The notes below the pieces were generated by a model. That model did not search any database, was not told the DNA's origin, and was given only the letters and a program-made list of their open reading frames with translations. Below, piece by piece: positions 12,201 through 27,200 of a stretch of 64,000 nt of DNA; within the stretch, counting starts at the first letter, position 1; each line of letters opens with the position of its first letter. A program made the position numbers and the translations under genes. The DNA comes from Megalonaias nervosa. Its lineage: Eukaryota; Mollusca; Bivalvia; Unionida; Unionidae. The DNA lies in assembly GCA_016617855.1 (NCBI GenBank), contig JAECUM010001819.1, positions 1 through 64,000 on the forward strand, given 5' to 3'.

Positions 12201-15200
12201 AAAACAAGTCCTCTGCCCTTAACCTTGTGCTTTGGGATTTTCTCAGTTGGTGTAAATGACAAATCCACATCCGTGTCTGCCACATCCCAGACAAGTTGAA
12301 TGTCTTAGCAGGCTGTGCCCTGTCTGATGTGACTGATTATACTGAATGGTACTTTTTCCCCTCCATATTTGCCTAAGTTGATTCAACACCTATTGGATTG
12401 GACCTTTTTTTAATAAAGTGGATGCAAGTTCCCAAACATCACCATGCCAGTCCCAGATCTGAAAGCCATGGCAGTCAATGCTTTTTCCCAGAACTGGAAA
12501 GGTCTTGTGGCACATGATTTTTCCTCAACTAATTGCCAAAATCATGCAAAAAACGAGTAAATCGGAGTACTCTCTATTGCTGATTGCAGTCTTCAAGTTG
12601 GAAAATCATAGGTCAGTGTTCTGTTGAATTTAGCAGTCAAGATTCCAAGAAAAATCATGCCTCCTCCCAGCCTACTTAGTGAATGCAGGTTCTTTAATTT
12701 GTACTGAGAAATTCTGAACCTTCATGCCAGGCTCATATCAAGCTAGTTGTCTGAAGAAAATTGTTCTCAGAATAAATGGTGGATTGAATCGCCTTGGGAA
12801 GAAGGCTAACCACTTTGAAGCATACATGGAAATGTGGAGAGTTTTCTTATAGTGGTGCCTCAGATAATTTCCATCTTAAGGCTCTTCAGGGAGCAGATTC
12901 AAACTCCTGTCACTATCAGGTACTACCATCCACAAGGCAGGATATAGACCAGAAGAAAGATCTATCTGGTCTTCTTGTGAACTTGGGCTTGTCTCAATTG
13001 AAGGTTGTGGCCCATTGCCCAAAACAGAATCCTCAGTGGGCTCTGACTTGGTTAAACAAAGCAACCTTTTGAACCATTGTTTAGAACTTCCTTGTCTTGC
13101 CTCTAGTACAAAACCTGCTTCCTAGACATTCTAGCTACAGCAGGCAGGATCAGTGAGATACACGCCCAGTCAATACAATTCCACTATGATGGTTCAGTTA
13201 CTCATGACAGACCCTTCTTCGCTGGCAAGAACAGATTCTCACTGATAGGGATTAGGTCCTCTGTCTTGAAATCTTCCTTGGACCCTTCACCCTCTACAGG
13301 ATTCTGTAAGGGTTCTGAAATAGTATGTAAAGTGAACTGAGTCAAACAGAAGAGGAAGATCTTGCTTGTTCTTGCCAGGAAGGGTCATTATTTCTACACT
13401 GTTTCTTGTTTCCTCTCCACAGTGGGTTACACACTAAGCTTGTTAGGAATTAGCACAAATCCAGTGCATGTCTCTTACATACTGACTCACAAGATTTGGA
13501 TGACTGCCATTGGCATAGCAGAATTTTTCCCATACCAAAATTTTCCCTAACTGACATTATTCAGGCTGTGGAATGGAGGTCAGAGATAATGTTCTCAGGC
13601 TTTTACCTCGGAGACCTTTCATCTCAGAGGTGCAAGTTTTTATCTGGACCTATAGGAGCAGCACAACTGGTTACCTTCCCAGGTCATTCAGCAGTTTTGC
13701 AATTACACTATTTCTGTGCTTTCACTGAATTTTTTCTCCACACTGCATCTATGTGTAATCATGTACTAAACCTAGCCTGTATTGTACATGAAACTTGAAG
13801 CTGCATCATGCACATTACAGGAGAGGAGACAGGGCCACATTTATGGTAAGGGGTGTAACTCCATCTCTTACCAGGTTTCCTAATGTTTTGTAGCATATTT
13901 TTCAAAAACTAAATTTTTGGAATAAAAGATTGTTGTGATAATACTTACTAAATCGTAATATGAACACATCCTTCCTAATCTTCATCACAATTACAGTCAT
14001 GGTATAGCATGCACACCTCCATGCTAAAACAAAATGGGTAGCGGGGGCTTAATATTAAGATTTTTTCACTAACTTGTAGGATTACCAAGATAAATAATTT
14101 TTTACTGATCCTGCTGAAATCAAACAGTAGCTAGTTTATTTTCTAATTCAGCGTCTAGTATTCTTTAATATTAACTCAGAAGAGTAACAACTTTATTTCA
14201 CCACAAGACTTGTGACTGAAGTATGCCTTGCACTTTTTTATTCCACAGCATCTTCTGGGTCATTCTTAAACCATTTATGTTCATTTTCCCAAAATTTCTA
14301 GTACTCTGTTTCACTCTTTTTGATCATATTTGCAATTGCACTCTGTTATCATCATCCAGTTTCCACGGTTTTGGTGTTGGCTGTGTACCTTGCAAATACT
14401 TCCATGTTTACAGTTGTCACTGCACAATGCATTGAATCTTTATCAACAACAGTATAGATACTAAAACACATTGTTTGGTGTCAAATTGTGGATAATTCAT
14501 TAGGATAAAATTGTAGACAATTCATTGAGTCAGTAAATGTAACCATTTCCAGTTGGTCTAATACCCCATACCTTTTGCTATCATCAGTAATTAAATCAGT
14601 GTTCAGAGTAGTACACCAGTCTAGACCGATCACTACCATCTCACCTTTGTCTGTGTGGGTTCGAGTTTTGGGCTCAGCCAATGTGCGTATGTTAGAAAGC
14701 TGCCTTTAGCTTTCCGTGGGTCAGTGGTTATTACCATAGTTTTCCTGGGTTCTTCCTCTACCAATTATACTGGCTGCTGTATATAGCCTATCTTGCGCTG
14801 AGAAATGGCGTTAAACTTGACAACACCAGTCAAGTTCCATGTGCATTGAGACTATTTTGATAATAATCACAGTAATTTAAAATATGAGTGATTTAGCCAG
14901 TCCATGTGTGCCATGAGCATTTATTGTACCTTGTGAAATGAAGAATGTTGGTAGGTAGTCAGCACCATAAAGAGATCAATTATTCAAGCAAATGCCGACA
15001 GTTATGGTAGCAACATTTGGTAATTTTCACTGCTGCAATGGATTGGTGATGGTTGGCTTTATGTGATCTGTTGGCAAATCACTAACTGTGTGGTATCAGG
15101 CAAGCATTAATTTCATACCAAGGGGTTGGGTGGGTTGGATTTGTGAATTAGTTAATGAACTCTTAAAGTATTATGATTGTGAAGGTGTTATCTAAGAAAC

Positions 15201-18200
15201 ATATTTAACTCCAAATTTTTGTTTCATAGAGTTCTGGCTCATTGATCATCATGCTTAACCCTGTTACCATTTTAGCTTCCATATTTATTATTAGAATTCA
15301 GCAAAATGTTTTCATAAGGTTCATTTGAACAAGAGATTAAGTTTGACAAAGTGCACATTTGGTACAGGTTAGAGTTATGGCCCTTGATCATCTTGAAACG
15401 GGCATTCCTAATGCACAACCTTGTCAACACTAGCTTTAACATTTATTATGTGATGTTAATCAGATATTGCTATGAAATTTCATTACAGCAAGAGCTTGCA
15501 AGATTTTGATGATGAGCACTATATGCAGATGTCTGGGCATTGCTGGTGTACAACCTTTCAAACACTCTAGCTTCCACATTTATAATTAGATTTCAATCAA
15601 ATTTACAGTGAAGTTTCATTTCAACAAGAGCTCGGATGATTTTGATGGTTGGTAAATTCTGCTAGATCTTGCTGATATGCTGATATGCAACTTTGTGAAC
15701 ACTCTCGAATCCACATTTTTCATCTAATTTCCACCAGATTTATGTGAGGCTTCATCACAACAGGGGATATTGATGAGCTGATTTTAGTTGTATTTACTAA
15801 AAGTTATTGCCTTTGATTGATGTAGCATTAGCATCACAGTAGCATGCAAATACTCTAGCGTTCACATTCTTTATTTGATTTTGATGAAATTCACAGTGAA
15901 ATTTCATCTCAGCAATAGATTGTATGAATTGTATGAATTTGATGATGAGCATATTTTGACTTTGGTAATGCCCTTGATCAGCATAGAAGTGGCAACCCAC
16001 TGGCTGGTGAACAATCTAGCATTCACAGTTCGTGTTTGATTTCAGCTATTTCAGCAGAAGAGCTTCACATCATCAAGATCTCAGATGAGTTAGATGATAA
16101 GTTGATTTGTAATATTTCTTGCAGAGTTATGGCTCTTGATCAACTTAGAATGGCTTGTGAACACTTGATCATTCACACTTTTCTAATGTGTATTGATGTT
16201 TTAGCTCAATTAGATCATGGATAAGTTGGAAGATGAACAGATTTTAACCAAGATAAAATGACTCTTTTACAGGTAGGTCAGTTGATTATTTGTGCCATGG
16301 ATCTAAATCAGATTTCTTCTAAACAGCAAGTAGTTAGCCAGATCGGTAAATCAGTTTGTCCAAAAAATGTGGCTAGCTTAATCCTAAAAATCTTGGAAAA
16401 TTCATTTTTGTCTCCCATTTTAAAACCCATTCTCTCATTTTATGCATGTATTTTATTTAGTTTTGCTATAGAATGTGTTGTCCTAAGGTCACAGGAACTG
16501 TTGCTTAATCGTGATACTGTGTACACAGAAAGTACACTGATTTTATTAGACACAACTGTAGAGGCCTTATATTTCATGAAGTTAATTCTGACAGATTTTG
16601 AGAAACAAAAGCATTGTTATTACAAATTATAGAAGTGATATTTTTTTATGACTGGATATGTATATTCATCAAAATTACATTCTCTTTAGAAGGTCATGTA
16701 TCTTATGCCCTTTTCAAAACGACAAGCAAAAGATGTTAAGCATGTGAAACTTTATTCACTTTGGACAATTTAAACAAGCCATTTATTTACACAAACAAAT
16801 AAACCTAAAAATGTAAAATGAGCAAATATGGTTATTTTAAAATAGAAAAAATAAAAGCAACACATAATACATAAATGACTGAGTGGTTTAAGGCACTCAC
16901 CTTTACAGATCTCTTACATCTCACCTCTGTCCACATGGGTTTGAGTCTTTGATTTGGCTAATGAGTGTGTGAGAAAGCTTGCCAGTACCTTCCTGTGGGT
17001 TGGTGGTTCTTCTTGGGATCTCTGCCAGATGATATAGTCTATCATGTACTGAAAAAAACGTTTTAAACCAAACATGTAAAACATATTATTAAGGACATTA
17101 CAGCCCATAAACTACCATTACTACCTATCAGGTGTACATAATTACAACATCTTGAACTTTTCAGAATCTAAGAGACAGTAGACAATTAAAAATGAAAACA
17201 GTTGTGAGGATTATGAAGGTGAAAAGTATGACATGTTAAAAAAAAGAACTTTGATAGGGCATGTGACTTTGGAAATGTGACTTGCCCAGTACAAGTAGCT
17301 GGGCAAAACATCTGTACAGCCCTGGTTCCCCGTCTTCTAGCCTTGTAGTAGAAGTGACAAGGGACAAGGTCCATGTTACTGGCAACTTCTTGTTCTTTTA
17401 TTATTAATATTTAACTCGTATACAGAGGCGTGAGAGATACTTTTTACTTTTATAAATGTAAAATGTAATTTCAGTTGATAACACATTTTCACAATATTTT
17501 TCTCAACATTAAAAAAAACTTTTACATTTCAGACTTAAAAACTGTAGTCAGAAGAATGTCACTATTTCCTTTTACTACAACAGTCAACAATTTTCAGTGC
17601 TTCAGTTTAGATAAGAAGGTGTCAGATGGTTTGATAAACTTTATTTTACATCAGTCCTTAATTGGAATTCACTCTTTAAAATGGGAAATTATTTTTGAAT
17701 ACCAATACCAGTTGAGATATGCTGTTTAGAAAAGATATGTTAGAATATATGCCCCACCTTCTAAAATCCACATACATGTATGTTTTATTTTCTTTTTTTC
17801 CAGTGTTGCAACAGCAGCAGATATGGAGCTGAAGAGAATTACAGGGTCTGTAACTTTTGTTTTGATTGTAATATATTACCTGCAGTTATTGCATTGCTAT
17901 ATCTTTTCCTGGAACTAGTCTGCAGTCCATGGAGATTATTGCCTCCCATTGGAGGTCCAGAATAAAACATGATCCCAGTCTGATACTGTAGTCAACAGAA
18001 TAAAACATGATCCCAGTCTGATACCGTAGTCAACAGAAAAAAAAACATGATCCCAATCTGATCCCTTAACATCAGACTAATTAGATTATCATCCTTCATT
18101 TCCTTGGACTAATAACATATGTCTTAGTCACTCAATGTTTTAATCATCTAAGTCATCTTTTGGTATTTCTACTATCAATCATGTAACAAATTATATGACT

Positions 18201-21200
18201 TCTTATTAAAAGTTGATAATTTCATAATGTTGATTACAATTTCCAGGTCCTATCTACTGTTTTCGATGATAAAACGGGCGATATATCCAAGTTTCAGTTA
18301 CCAATTTTGATCGCAGTTTTCTTCAAGTTCAACATTAGAGATCAATTTTCGTTATTTTCTGGTTTTAAAAAAATGAGATTCACACCTGACCCTGCATTAT
18401 AAGCAGTTTTGCAAGTTATCGGGGGGGGGGGGGCGATTTATCAAGGGAGTGGTGTACCAGTAATGCTTAATTTTTCTCTTGCAACATTGTTTAAATTTTG
18501 TTTATATTTCCATTAAGTAAGGTTGACCACCTCTGACATAAAATTTTATTTTCGTTAGAATGTTTCGCTTATTTTTATTTTTAGCAATGGTGTGTGTGTG
18601 TGTGTGAAAATCATGCTTAAATTGCAACAAAAATGACACTTTATGTGTTTCTGAATCATTCTGTTAACAAAATGACATGCAAACCTTTTGTACAATAGTA
18701 ATAGCTTGTTACCAAATAAAGAATCAACCGTCTTTGAGTCAGTTATATATTTGGACACCAAAAAAATAATTCAGGAGTCTTGTGTATTCAGTACATGTAC
18801 ACTTAGGTGTCATTCATATTACACGAAGCCATCTAACATGGGGTGTAGTATGTAACTGCTCATTTGTATCCCAGAAATTAATTAAGAGTGGAAGCTTGAT
18901 AGTTGCACAATAATTGACAAGTTCACAATTTCAGATTCTGTTTGGGAATGGTATCATTTATATTACACACAGCAATCTGACTTGTAGCATTGTATTCAAC
19001 AGACTCAATCATAGCTTTGCATTTTATAGTGGAAGTTTGATAATTGATCGATAATTGTTGATAAATAACTTTCTTAATATTTGCGTAAATGTATTAATAT
19101 CGATGTAGCTAAGAACATCTTCACCAATATTGGGACTTCATTATTGTTGCATCTGCTTCAGACAACATGATTGGAAAGGGAACCATGTTTAACCAAAGGC
19201 ATGCTTATGAAGAGAACTGCATTTTACTAAAAGAATTGATCATTAATTTATTTTAAAATTGGGGCTGCATATGAAACTTTCTCATCCAATATACAGTATT
19301 ATTTATACAGCTTTTTGGTGGAAAAATTGCATGTATTGTGAAAATATCAGCACAGATTTACATGTCTTCCGCAGTCTTGAGGACAGTCTTAACATGGCCC
19401 CTTAATCTCTCTCACAGTGTCATACCTAAGACTTATGAAAATGGTACTAACAGCTGCCTTGCTTGGCACTCAGCATTAAGATGGTAGTGTTAGGACTGGT
19501 CGGCCTGGTGTCAGGGTAATGTGACTGAATGGGATATGATACTGTATGTCTGCAGCATGATGCCCTGATGCTAGAAATTGCTGTAAACTGCCACACTGCA
19601 GATACTCTAGCGATATGACTGAAAAATTATTAAAGCTACATTAAAAATCCAAATCACACACACACACATATAATACTTAGATGACTTTATACTCTGCATT
19701 TTCATTTGATGTTTAGCTGATAAAGAAATTGCACGTTAATGATATTCTATTTTTTGTGATGTTAAGGTGTTGAAGACATACTACTACTGTTGTATCCAAC
19801 AACAACACTCCTCTTTCCCATGACACAATCAGGAAACAATAAAACTTCACACTTGACAATGGTAGAACAATGGTAATTCACTGTGCAGGATTCCTCTTGT
19901 CACATCACACAGACTCAGGCCACAGAAACTGCCGAAGTCTCACATGGTCAAGGGGGAATATTTAGACATGTACATTTAAACTGAAATGTCTTTCTAACCA
20001 TTGATTGCATAGAGTCTGAATTGTCAGATATTAAATCATCATACTAAATTATTTAGAGGTAAGTGATAGGGGGTCTGAGGTCTGCATTTAACATGCAAGA
20101 AAATTAAATGTCATTCAGAGACATAATGAATGGATCACAAAGCAATTTATTATCTACACGTCCAGACACAATATGATCTTTGCATCTATGCCAGGTGAAT
20201 AACTTAATTATTCAGCCTACCTGTAATTACTACAGTATGGATTAAACCACTTCCTCCCAAATGCATCAAGAAGAATTTGGTATAATCTTTGCTAGGGATG
20301 AACAAGACAGACTCAATTTACCCAAATTTATCTAATTGGAAGAGGAAAAAAAGGTTTGTGACCATCTTTATCTCTCAAAGTTACCTGTGATTTTTTGGCA
20401 GCTACCATCTTGAGATGGATTGTTCAGGCTATTAAATGAGCTTATCAATCTCTCACTGAGGGAGATCTTTCTTTCATGAAATGCAAACCCATGAGGCCAG
20501 GGCTGTTGTTGCATCTTAGACCGTTTTGAATCATTTTTCTTTAGATGATGTCATGAATGCTGCCTTCTGATTTCTTGTCATTTTATCTTCAATCACCATT
20601 GAATCATGGAACATACTTATGCTTTGGCCCCAATTATTTTATCTGAACAAGTTTCAAATTCAGCACTATAATAATAGCAGATAATGTATTACTGGTATTA
20701 AAATGTAGTTTTGGGTGGGGGATAAAACTAATTATGTAATACTTTCTTGCTATTATTACCCAGTTGCCCCGGCTCAATCTGATTTCCAGTCAGTCTTGGT
20801 CAAAGTCTTAGTCAGAGAAAGATGATACTCTGACTAGATGTTAACTAAGATATCAGACTGGTATCATGCTTTTTATTCATCTTGGACTTTGGACCAGTGC
20901 CAGGAAAGATGCAGTAATGCAGTAATAGCAGTTAAGTGTTATATAATTCAGATTAGTATCCCCTCATACACCCCCACATTTTGCAGAATTAGTTAAAATG
21001 ATTAACAATACATAGGTTAGTTTTTAATGACAAAATGGTCAATATCCTATTTTGTATAGCTTCTATGTCAATAATAACCAGTTTCTTATGTAAAGTGATA
21101 AAAATTGGTACTAATAAAAAATATTTGTTTTAGAATCTCGAACAGAAAAGTGTTTAAAATGTTTTCTTTTTCTCACAGATTTGTTACAATGTGTCTTAAA

Positions 21201-24200
21201 TCATTACATTTGCTACAGGAATATCAAAGATCAAATTTGAAATAATTTTTGTAACAGCATTTTAGAGAACTACTGATAAAAACCTAAAGATTAAATTTTT
21301 TAAAATGTTTATTACAAGTGAGCAGAGACTCCAGGTTCCTCTTGGTGTTTATACAGTTTTTATGGTAGGAAATGTTTCAGAAATATCCACATAATATTTT
21401 TATATTATTTCAGGTCAATTGACTGGAACAGTCCTGCAATATTAAGCAAGTTATTTTCCATTTTCCTTGGCACAGTGGATCTTAAAGGACAGGTATTCTG
21501 ACTTATATTATCATCAGCTTATTATAATTTTTTGAGAGAATATATTACAGAAATTTATGAAATCTTGTCTGCTCAGTTTGAAATTATACTCAATGGTAAA
21601 TCTTGTAATGATTTTAATTGTTCCTCAACATACAATCTCAACATGCTTATAAGTCAAAAGTTCAACTGTGAATTTCACAGACCCAGATCTGCTGTTGCAT
21701 AATGTATCGGTCGATCTGGGTCTATGAAGTTTGTTTGATTAATCAGTACAAACAACATAGACCCCGATTTGCCAACACATATGATCAGGGTCGATGTTAT
21801 TTGTAGGTGGTCTCGACTTATAAGCGAGCACATATGGTGCCAGGTTTTTTTTTACCCAATTTTTTAGTCATTGTGGTTCCGTGATTTAATGTGCCTGAGT
21901 CAAAATAAGTGGTCTGTCAGATTAAATTCTGTCAAAACCAGTCTGGGTTTGCTGCTGTTGTGCATCTCTGATCAGTACACTTTACTCCCATTACCTCAGC
22001 ACTAAATAATTTTTGTGATGAAGTGCCTTTAAATACCATTTTTTTTTTAGTAGATAAAAGGAATTCTTGCACAAATGAAGTGGATACATTGTATTGTCAT
22101 AAATAGTGAAGCCACGAGTGACAAAATAGAATTAAAATAAACCCAATCCCAAACACAATTTAAAAACACAATAGAAACAAAATGTTTCCACTTCATGAGT
22201 GAAATAATTTCTCAGAAAATATAGAGTTTCTTCTTATATATTTCTTTAAGGCAAAAGTCTTTGATTTGTATGAATTTGTTTCTCCATTCTGTGTCAGTGT
22301 GACTAACAGCTGCATTACTACGTCAATAAAAAGAAGTTCCAAAATTTTACAATCATTTTAGGACATCAACATTTTACAAATTTAAATTGTACATATAATG
22401 CATCAGATTGTTTTGTTATTAAATTGATGATTGTTTTGATTTGAAAATGAAGAGTGGCATCACCACTGTCATGATATAATTTTTCTCCCACTGATATATT
22501 TGAGTATCTCATTATGAAATATAAATAAATCAGTTATTTAATCATTTAACCTAGGTCTTAGAAATAAAAAATTTCTTTCTAATTCAGAGGTTGATTAAGT
22601 AGTGGTAAAGACTGTCAAAACTTATGCCAAAAGTTAGAAGGTAGAGCTCTTGTTAGTGAAATTATAGGCATTTTCCAAAATGGAAGATTGTGATAGGTAA
22701 AGTTTTATTGAGTGGTATTAAATGGACTGAATAATGCCAAACTTGGAATCATCCAATTTTTGAAATTTTGTGACGTACATTAAGCAGATTATCTTAGTGC
22801 AGACTGAAAATCACTCAATTTTAAATTCACAGATTTCACAAGGAAAGTAGTAATTATGAAAATATCTTTTAGGTTAAGATCTTTTAAGATAAGTATTATT
22901 GACTTCTTAAAATGTTGTATCCTTTGCAGACTACTAAGGCAGAACTCAAAAAGAGAGCTGTTGATACTCGGATTAGACTGAAGATTTTCCCCTACTTTCT
23001 GCGTGCAAGAGATGCGTCAAATACCTTTCCTTACAATGTGCAGGTAAACTGTTGTCAAACAATTTTTTCTTAAAGTATGTTACCATATTATTATATGTTA
23101 TAATACCCCTCAATTCTAGCCCACCCAAAAGACGTTCACAACAGCTTTTCGTTTGTTTTAGCAACAAAAGTGATAAGTGGCCATTTGCTTGCCTAAATGA
23201 AAGTCCAACTCGAGTTGTCTAACCTTGAATAAGGAGCATTAAATACCTTCAATCATTAGATACTACTTTTGCTTGTTCCTGGTCAGCACATTCTTTATGA
23301 GCTTTGTGGGACCTAGCCAATAATGATCATCTTTGTGCCCTTTCATCTGATGAGTGAATCATTTGGTTTTCTTACCTTAGGAAAATATACTCTGTTTTTC
23401 TGTTTACCATATATTTTAGCTGAGTTGAGTCCAACTGCAAACAACAGATCTTGATCTGCCATATCATAAAGAGCCAGCAGATCAGGGTCTATGATTATTC
23501 CTAACAAACTGCACAGAGCAAGATCTGCCAGCGCATTATACAATAGCAGATATGGGTCTGTGCATTTTGAAGATTGTCTCATCATGTAAGCAAGTATATA
23601 TGGCAGTGTTACTATGTCTTTAACATAAATATTTTACACTTTAGTGGTCAAATTGTTTTCTATAATAAGTTAATTGGCACCATCTTAATTTTCTACCTGG
23701 TTGTTATAGTACCTATGATTCAACTAAGTGCTTAACCCTTTGTAAGTTATATTGGTAAATGTCAGTGAAATGATCATGTAATATGATTCTTGCTGCATTT
23801 TTCTCTGGCATTTCTATTAATTGATGGTATCCACTTTAAAGTAAATTCATTGCATTGCTTGACTGATTATGCCTGTGTATGCCAGGGTCTTGCTTTCCCT
23901 ATTTCCAGGAATTAACAATTGGTAGGATTAAGTATGTATGATGCAGGTGTTTCAAGCTAGCTGAAGGTAATTACCCCACCTTTATTAATTGTATGGGGTT
24001 AAATATGAGCCATGAATGCAGCATAATGCTTACACTCATCAGAGGAAGGATGGGCAACAGTCATGGTCTAACGCAGACCCATGTGACTTGAAGATCTAAG
24101 TAATGCATACACAAGGATACAGATGCCATAAGTATTTATGCTGATACTGCCCCCCATTGCCAGTCTTTTGATGTCTGAATATCTGCAGGGGGTAAGATCT

Positions 24201-27200
24201 CCCATTTTGAAGATTTTGTAATTTCTTCCATTATGGGGTTCTTGGACAGTGAAAGCCACATCTTGGCACACATTGTTACAGCTAAAACATATCATCGTGG
24301 TACAACCCATTTTGCCAATACTGTCATGGTATGGTGGCCCAGCCAAACCAACCGTGGATATCACATCATTGATAGACCCTGGTATTTGCGATTAGTATCT
24401 TTCCTGTGATAGCCATTACTATATTTAGGCTCCAAGCTAGCCAACCTGGATGAAATCCACTCTAATACAGCCTTGACCTACAACTTGTTCTACTGGGAAT
24501 AGTGATCTATTTTTCCAGTATGCTCAGCACATAGTGCCACAACCAGAGCATTCCATCATGGTATAGTCTACAAAGCCAGTTCTGACATTGTATGTCAACC
24601 CACAAAGACCAGTCCAAGACATTTCATTATTGGCTATGGTGATAATTCCTATGATTGACATTACCAGGATTTGGCACCAGCTGGCTTCAGAGCATGACTC
24701 CAGTTATGGCACAGGTTTGAGCTATGACATCTATCACTAGGACTAGGTATATGGTAATCTCTCCTCCAGGTATATTCATTCTTGAACCGCTTTCAGCACC
24801 CAGTCATGCCAAGTCTAAGCCTGGCTCTGTCATGGATGCCTGTTTTCCCACACTGAACAATACTGAACTCATGGAAGTATTGCAGACTGGCATGGGATTG
24901 GCATACCTGTCAACTCTGCCTGCGTGAGAAAAAAAACTCCAGATATTTGGGGTCGTTCCATGCCTACCTCCCAATTTCATGTTATCTCCTGATCTTTGCA
25001 GAGAACTCCCAATTATTACATTTGTCTTCAGCAAATAAAATGTTAAATTTAAACATTTTTCAAGTCAATTTATGAATGTTTCTAACCTGACAACAATACT
25101 AAAATCAGAAAATAAACCACAACAAACAATAAACCACAACAATAAAATTGTCAGCAATTTGTTTCAATTCCAAGAATGATCACTTTGATGCTGTAGCATC
25201 TCCATTTCCAGCAAAGAAACTTATGTGAGTGAACACCCGGCATTACTGTATCATATATACAAATGTTAATTACAATCATTAAATTGAAAGAAGGAATGGA
25301 AAAACATACCATGCAGTTTATGTATCCTGAAAAAAATGTTCAGAATAGATATTTCATTTAGTAAACAGTGTTAAATGCCTATTGAGTTGAGAGTAAAAAA
25401 GAGATATAAAACTTGGAATATAAGTGGCTACATGTACAGTACATGTAAATTGAGAATTGCATAATTATGTACCGCTAAATACAACAAAATAGGGCATTGT
25501 TTGTTTGTCAACCAATTGCTGGTGCTTACATAACATGCATTGCAGAACATGGTTTCTTTGAATTATGTCAGAGAGCCAGTCCTTTTCACAAGATAATTGC
25601 GGTGATAAGGATTAACTGTTAAGTAGTCATGCTGGCTTTCTTGCTTGTTTACATAAGACTAACCTTTAGCTATTGTGCAGTTTGGCCACAGCTGACCAGA
25701 ATATGAAAAGAAGGCAGGGCCTGGGAGAAAATAAGGTGCATCACAGGGAGAAACAGTGCATCCTTTGAGAATTTCACACATATTGGACCTGGAAAATTGG
25801 TATATATTTACTGAAAAATGTCGTGAAAAACTTCCTGATTTTAGGTCCCGATCTCCCTATTTTTTCATTCAGTCTCCCTACTTCGCTTTTGCAAAGTTGA
25901 CAAGTATGGATTGGTCCATCACCAGTTTCTGCTTCATTTCAGCCCAGTACCAGCTTTGGTGACTGTCACTTCTTGGACTCCTGGTTTCTACGGCAGACCT
26001 TTGGGTGAAGTGAGCGCCTGGGGATCATCGTGACCCTCTGTGGATGGACTCACAGCCTTGTTTACCATCTCAACATGTTGGTTTAGTTGCCGTTTCCTTC
26101 GCATGAAGTTTCTTTGCCAACCCATTTTAATGATGCATACTCATGGGTACCATTTTCCAGCCTTTGTCCAATGTTGCCCAGGGAAATCCCAGTCTTCCTT
26201 GCAGTGATTGAAGTAGTCTTCTGGCCTTTACCTTCTGCTGCCTTACACAGAATTCCCACATTCATTAATCTCTTGACCCACCCCTCCAAGATTAGACCAG
26301 CAATATTCAAAACAGATTCTACAATCTGGTCAAGTTTCTGACATCTTGCATTGTTTTGAAAGGCTGCTTCATGACTCGCACATTAACAGGCCTTTCTGTT
26401 TGTAATGATGGCTCCCATCAAACTTTAACCTGGCTATTTTACAATACACACACGAGCTGTTACACTGCAGTCCCAGCTGTCAACAAAGACATTGGCAGCT
26501 TCGGAATGTTAAAATCATCTTCCTTATGCATGGAGTAGAAACACTTTTCTACATGCAACAACCTGTTTGCAATGTTGTATAGATCAGCTCCATGCTTAAC
26601 TTGGTCGCCCTATTTCATTAAGTTGGGCATAGTCTAGACCCCACCCTTGAGAACCCTTTTGACAAACACATCCAAGAATCATTGTTACATATGGTTCTTG
26701 TACTTAGTAGGGCAGCTCAACGCCCTCTAATGTCATGGCTGTGTCCATTAACCTCTGCTTCACAGAAAGAAATGTATTCCTATCTGTGTCCATGCTGCTT
26801 AAAGAGCGAAGACCATCACAAGGCCAAAGAGTCAAAACTTTGCACTGGCCTAGCAACTCAGAACATTCTGTGGGGAGAGATTGCTTGTATTAAACCCATG
26901 TTCTCATCCTGGAAACTTTCCTGCAGAAACAGCATGATGCCTATGCTCTGTTTGGTTATCCTAATTTGGGAAAGTCATCAACACATCCACAGAAAGGGGG
27001 ATACTCATCCCCAGTGACTCATAGGTTTTGCTAAAATTAAACATCTTCCAGATGAAAAGATCTGGGATTTCGTTTAAGGCCCTTTACAAGATTGAAGCTC
27101 AATAAACTAACACATCTGAGCACCCAAGATCAATAACCTGAGATCAGTTACAATGTTGATTGGAAGGGAGACCATGCAGGCTAAAAGCAGATGTGAGGAA

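Larger units (their letters stand above)
10756..14080 (+). mobile_element. DIRS-like YR retroelement, family B (copy B1)
   Basis: Broken coding blocks occur in DIRS order. Reverse transcriptase comes first (GLQDAYLLMPIT at 11323-11358). An RNase H-like block follows (HEQPPEITVCSNTSTACW, about 11965-12015). Next is a pre-recombinase linker (PVPDLKAMAVNAFSQNWKG, about 12446-12505), then a tyrosine recombinase (about 13050-13670). The 3' end at 13820-14060 carries the terminal segment shared with B2 and B3 (gataatacttact, gtaatatgaacacatcc). Frames are interrupted repeatedly. The element probably begins upstream at about 7015 and is split by the Tigger-like insertion. Confidence 0.7.

Noticed and set aside
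16258..16632. 124-codon open frame in the large intron
   Set aside because: No recognisable domain, no exon-like flanks in ECM29 phase, and next to a degenerate repeat array. Probably chance.
14600..17090. tRNA gene candidates from the box A/B-like sequences
   Set aside because: The heads do not form a cloverleaf and are followed by a shared SINE body.
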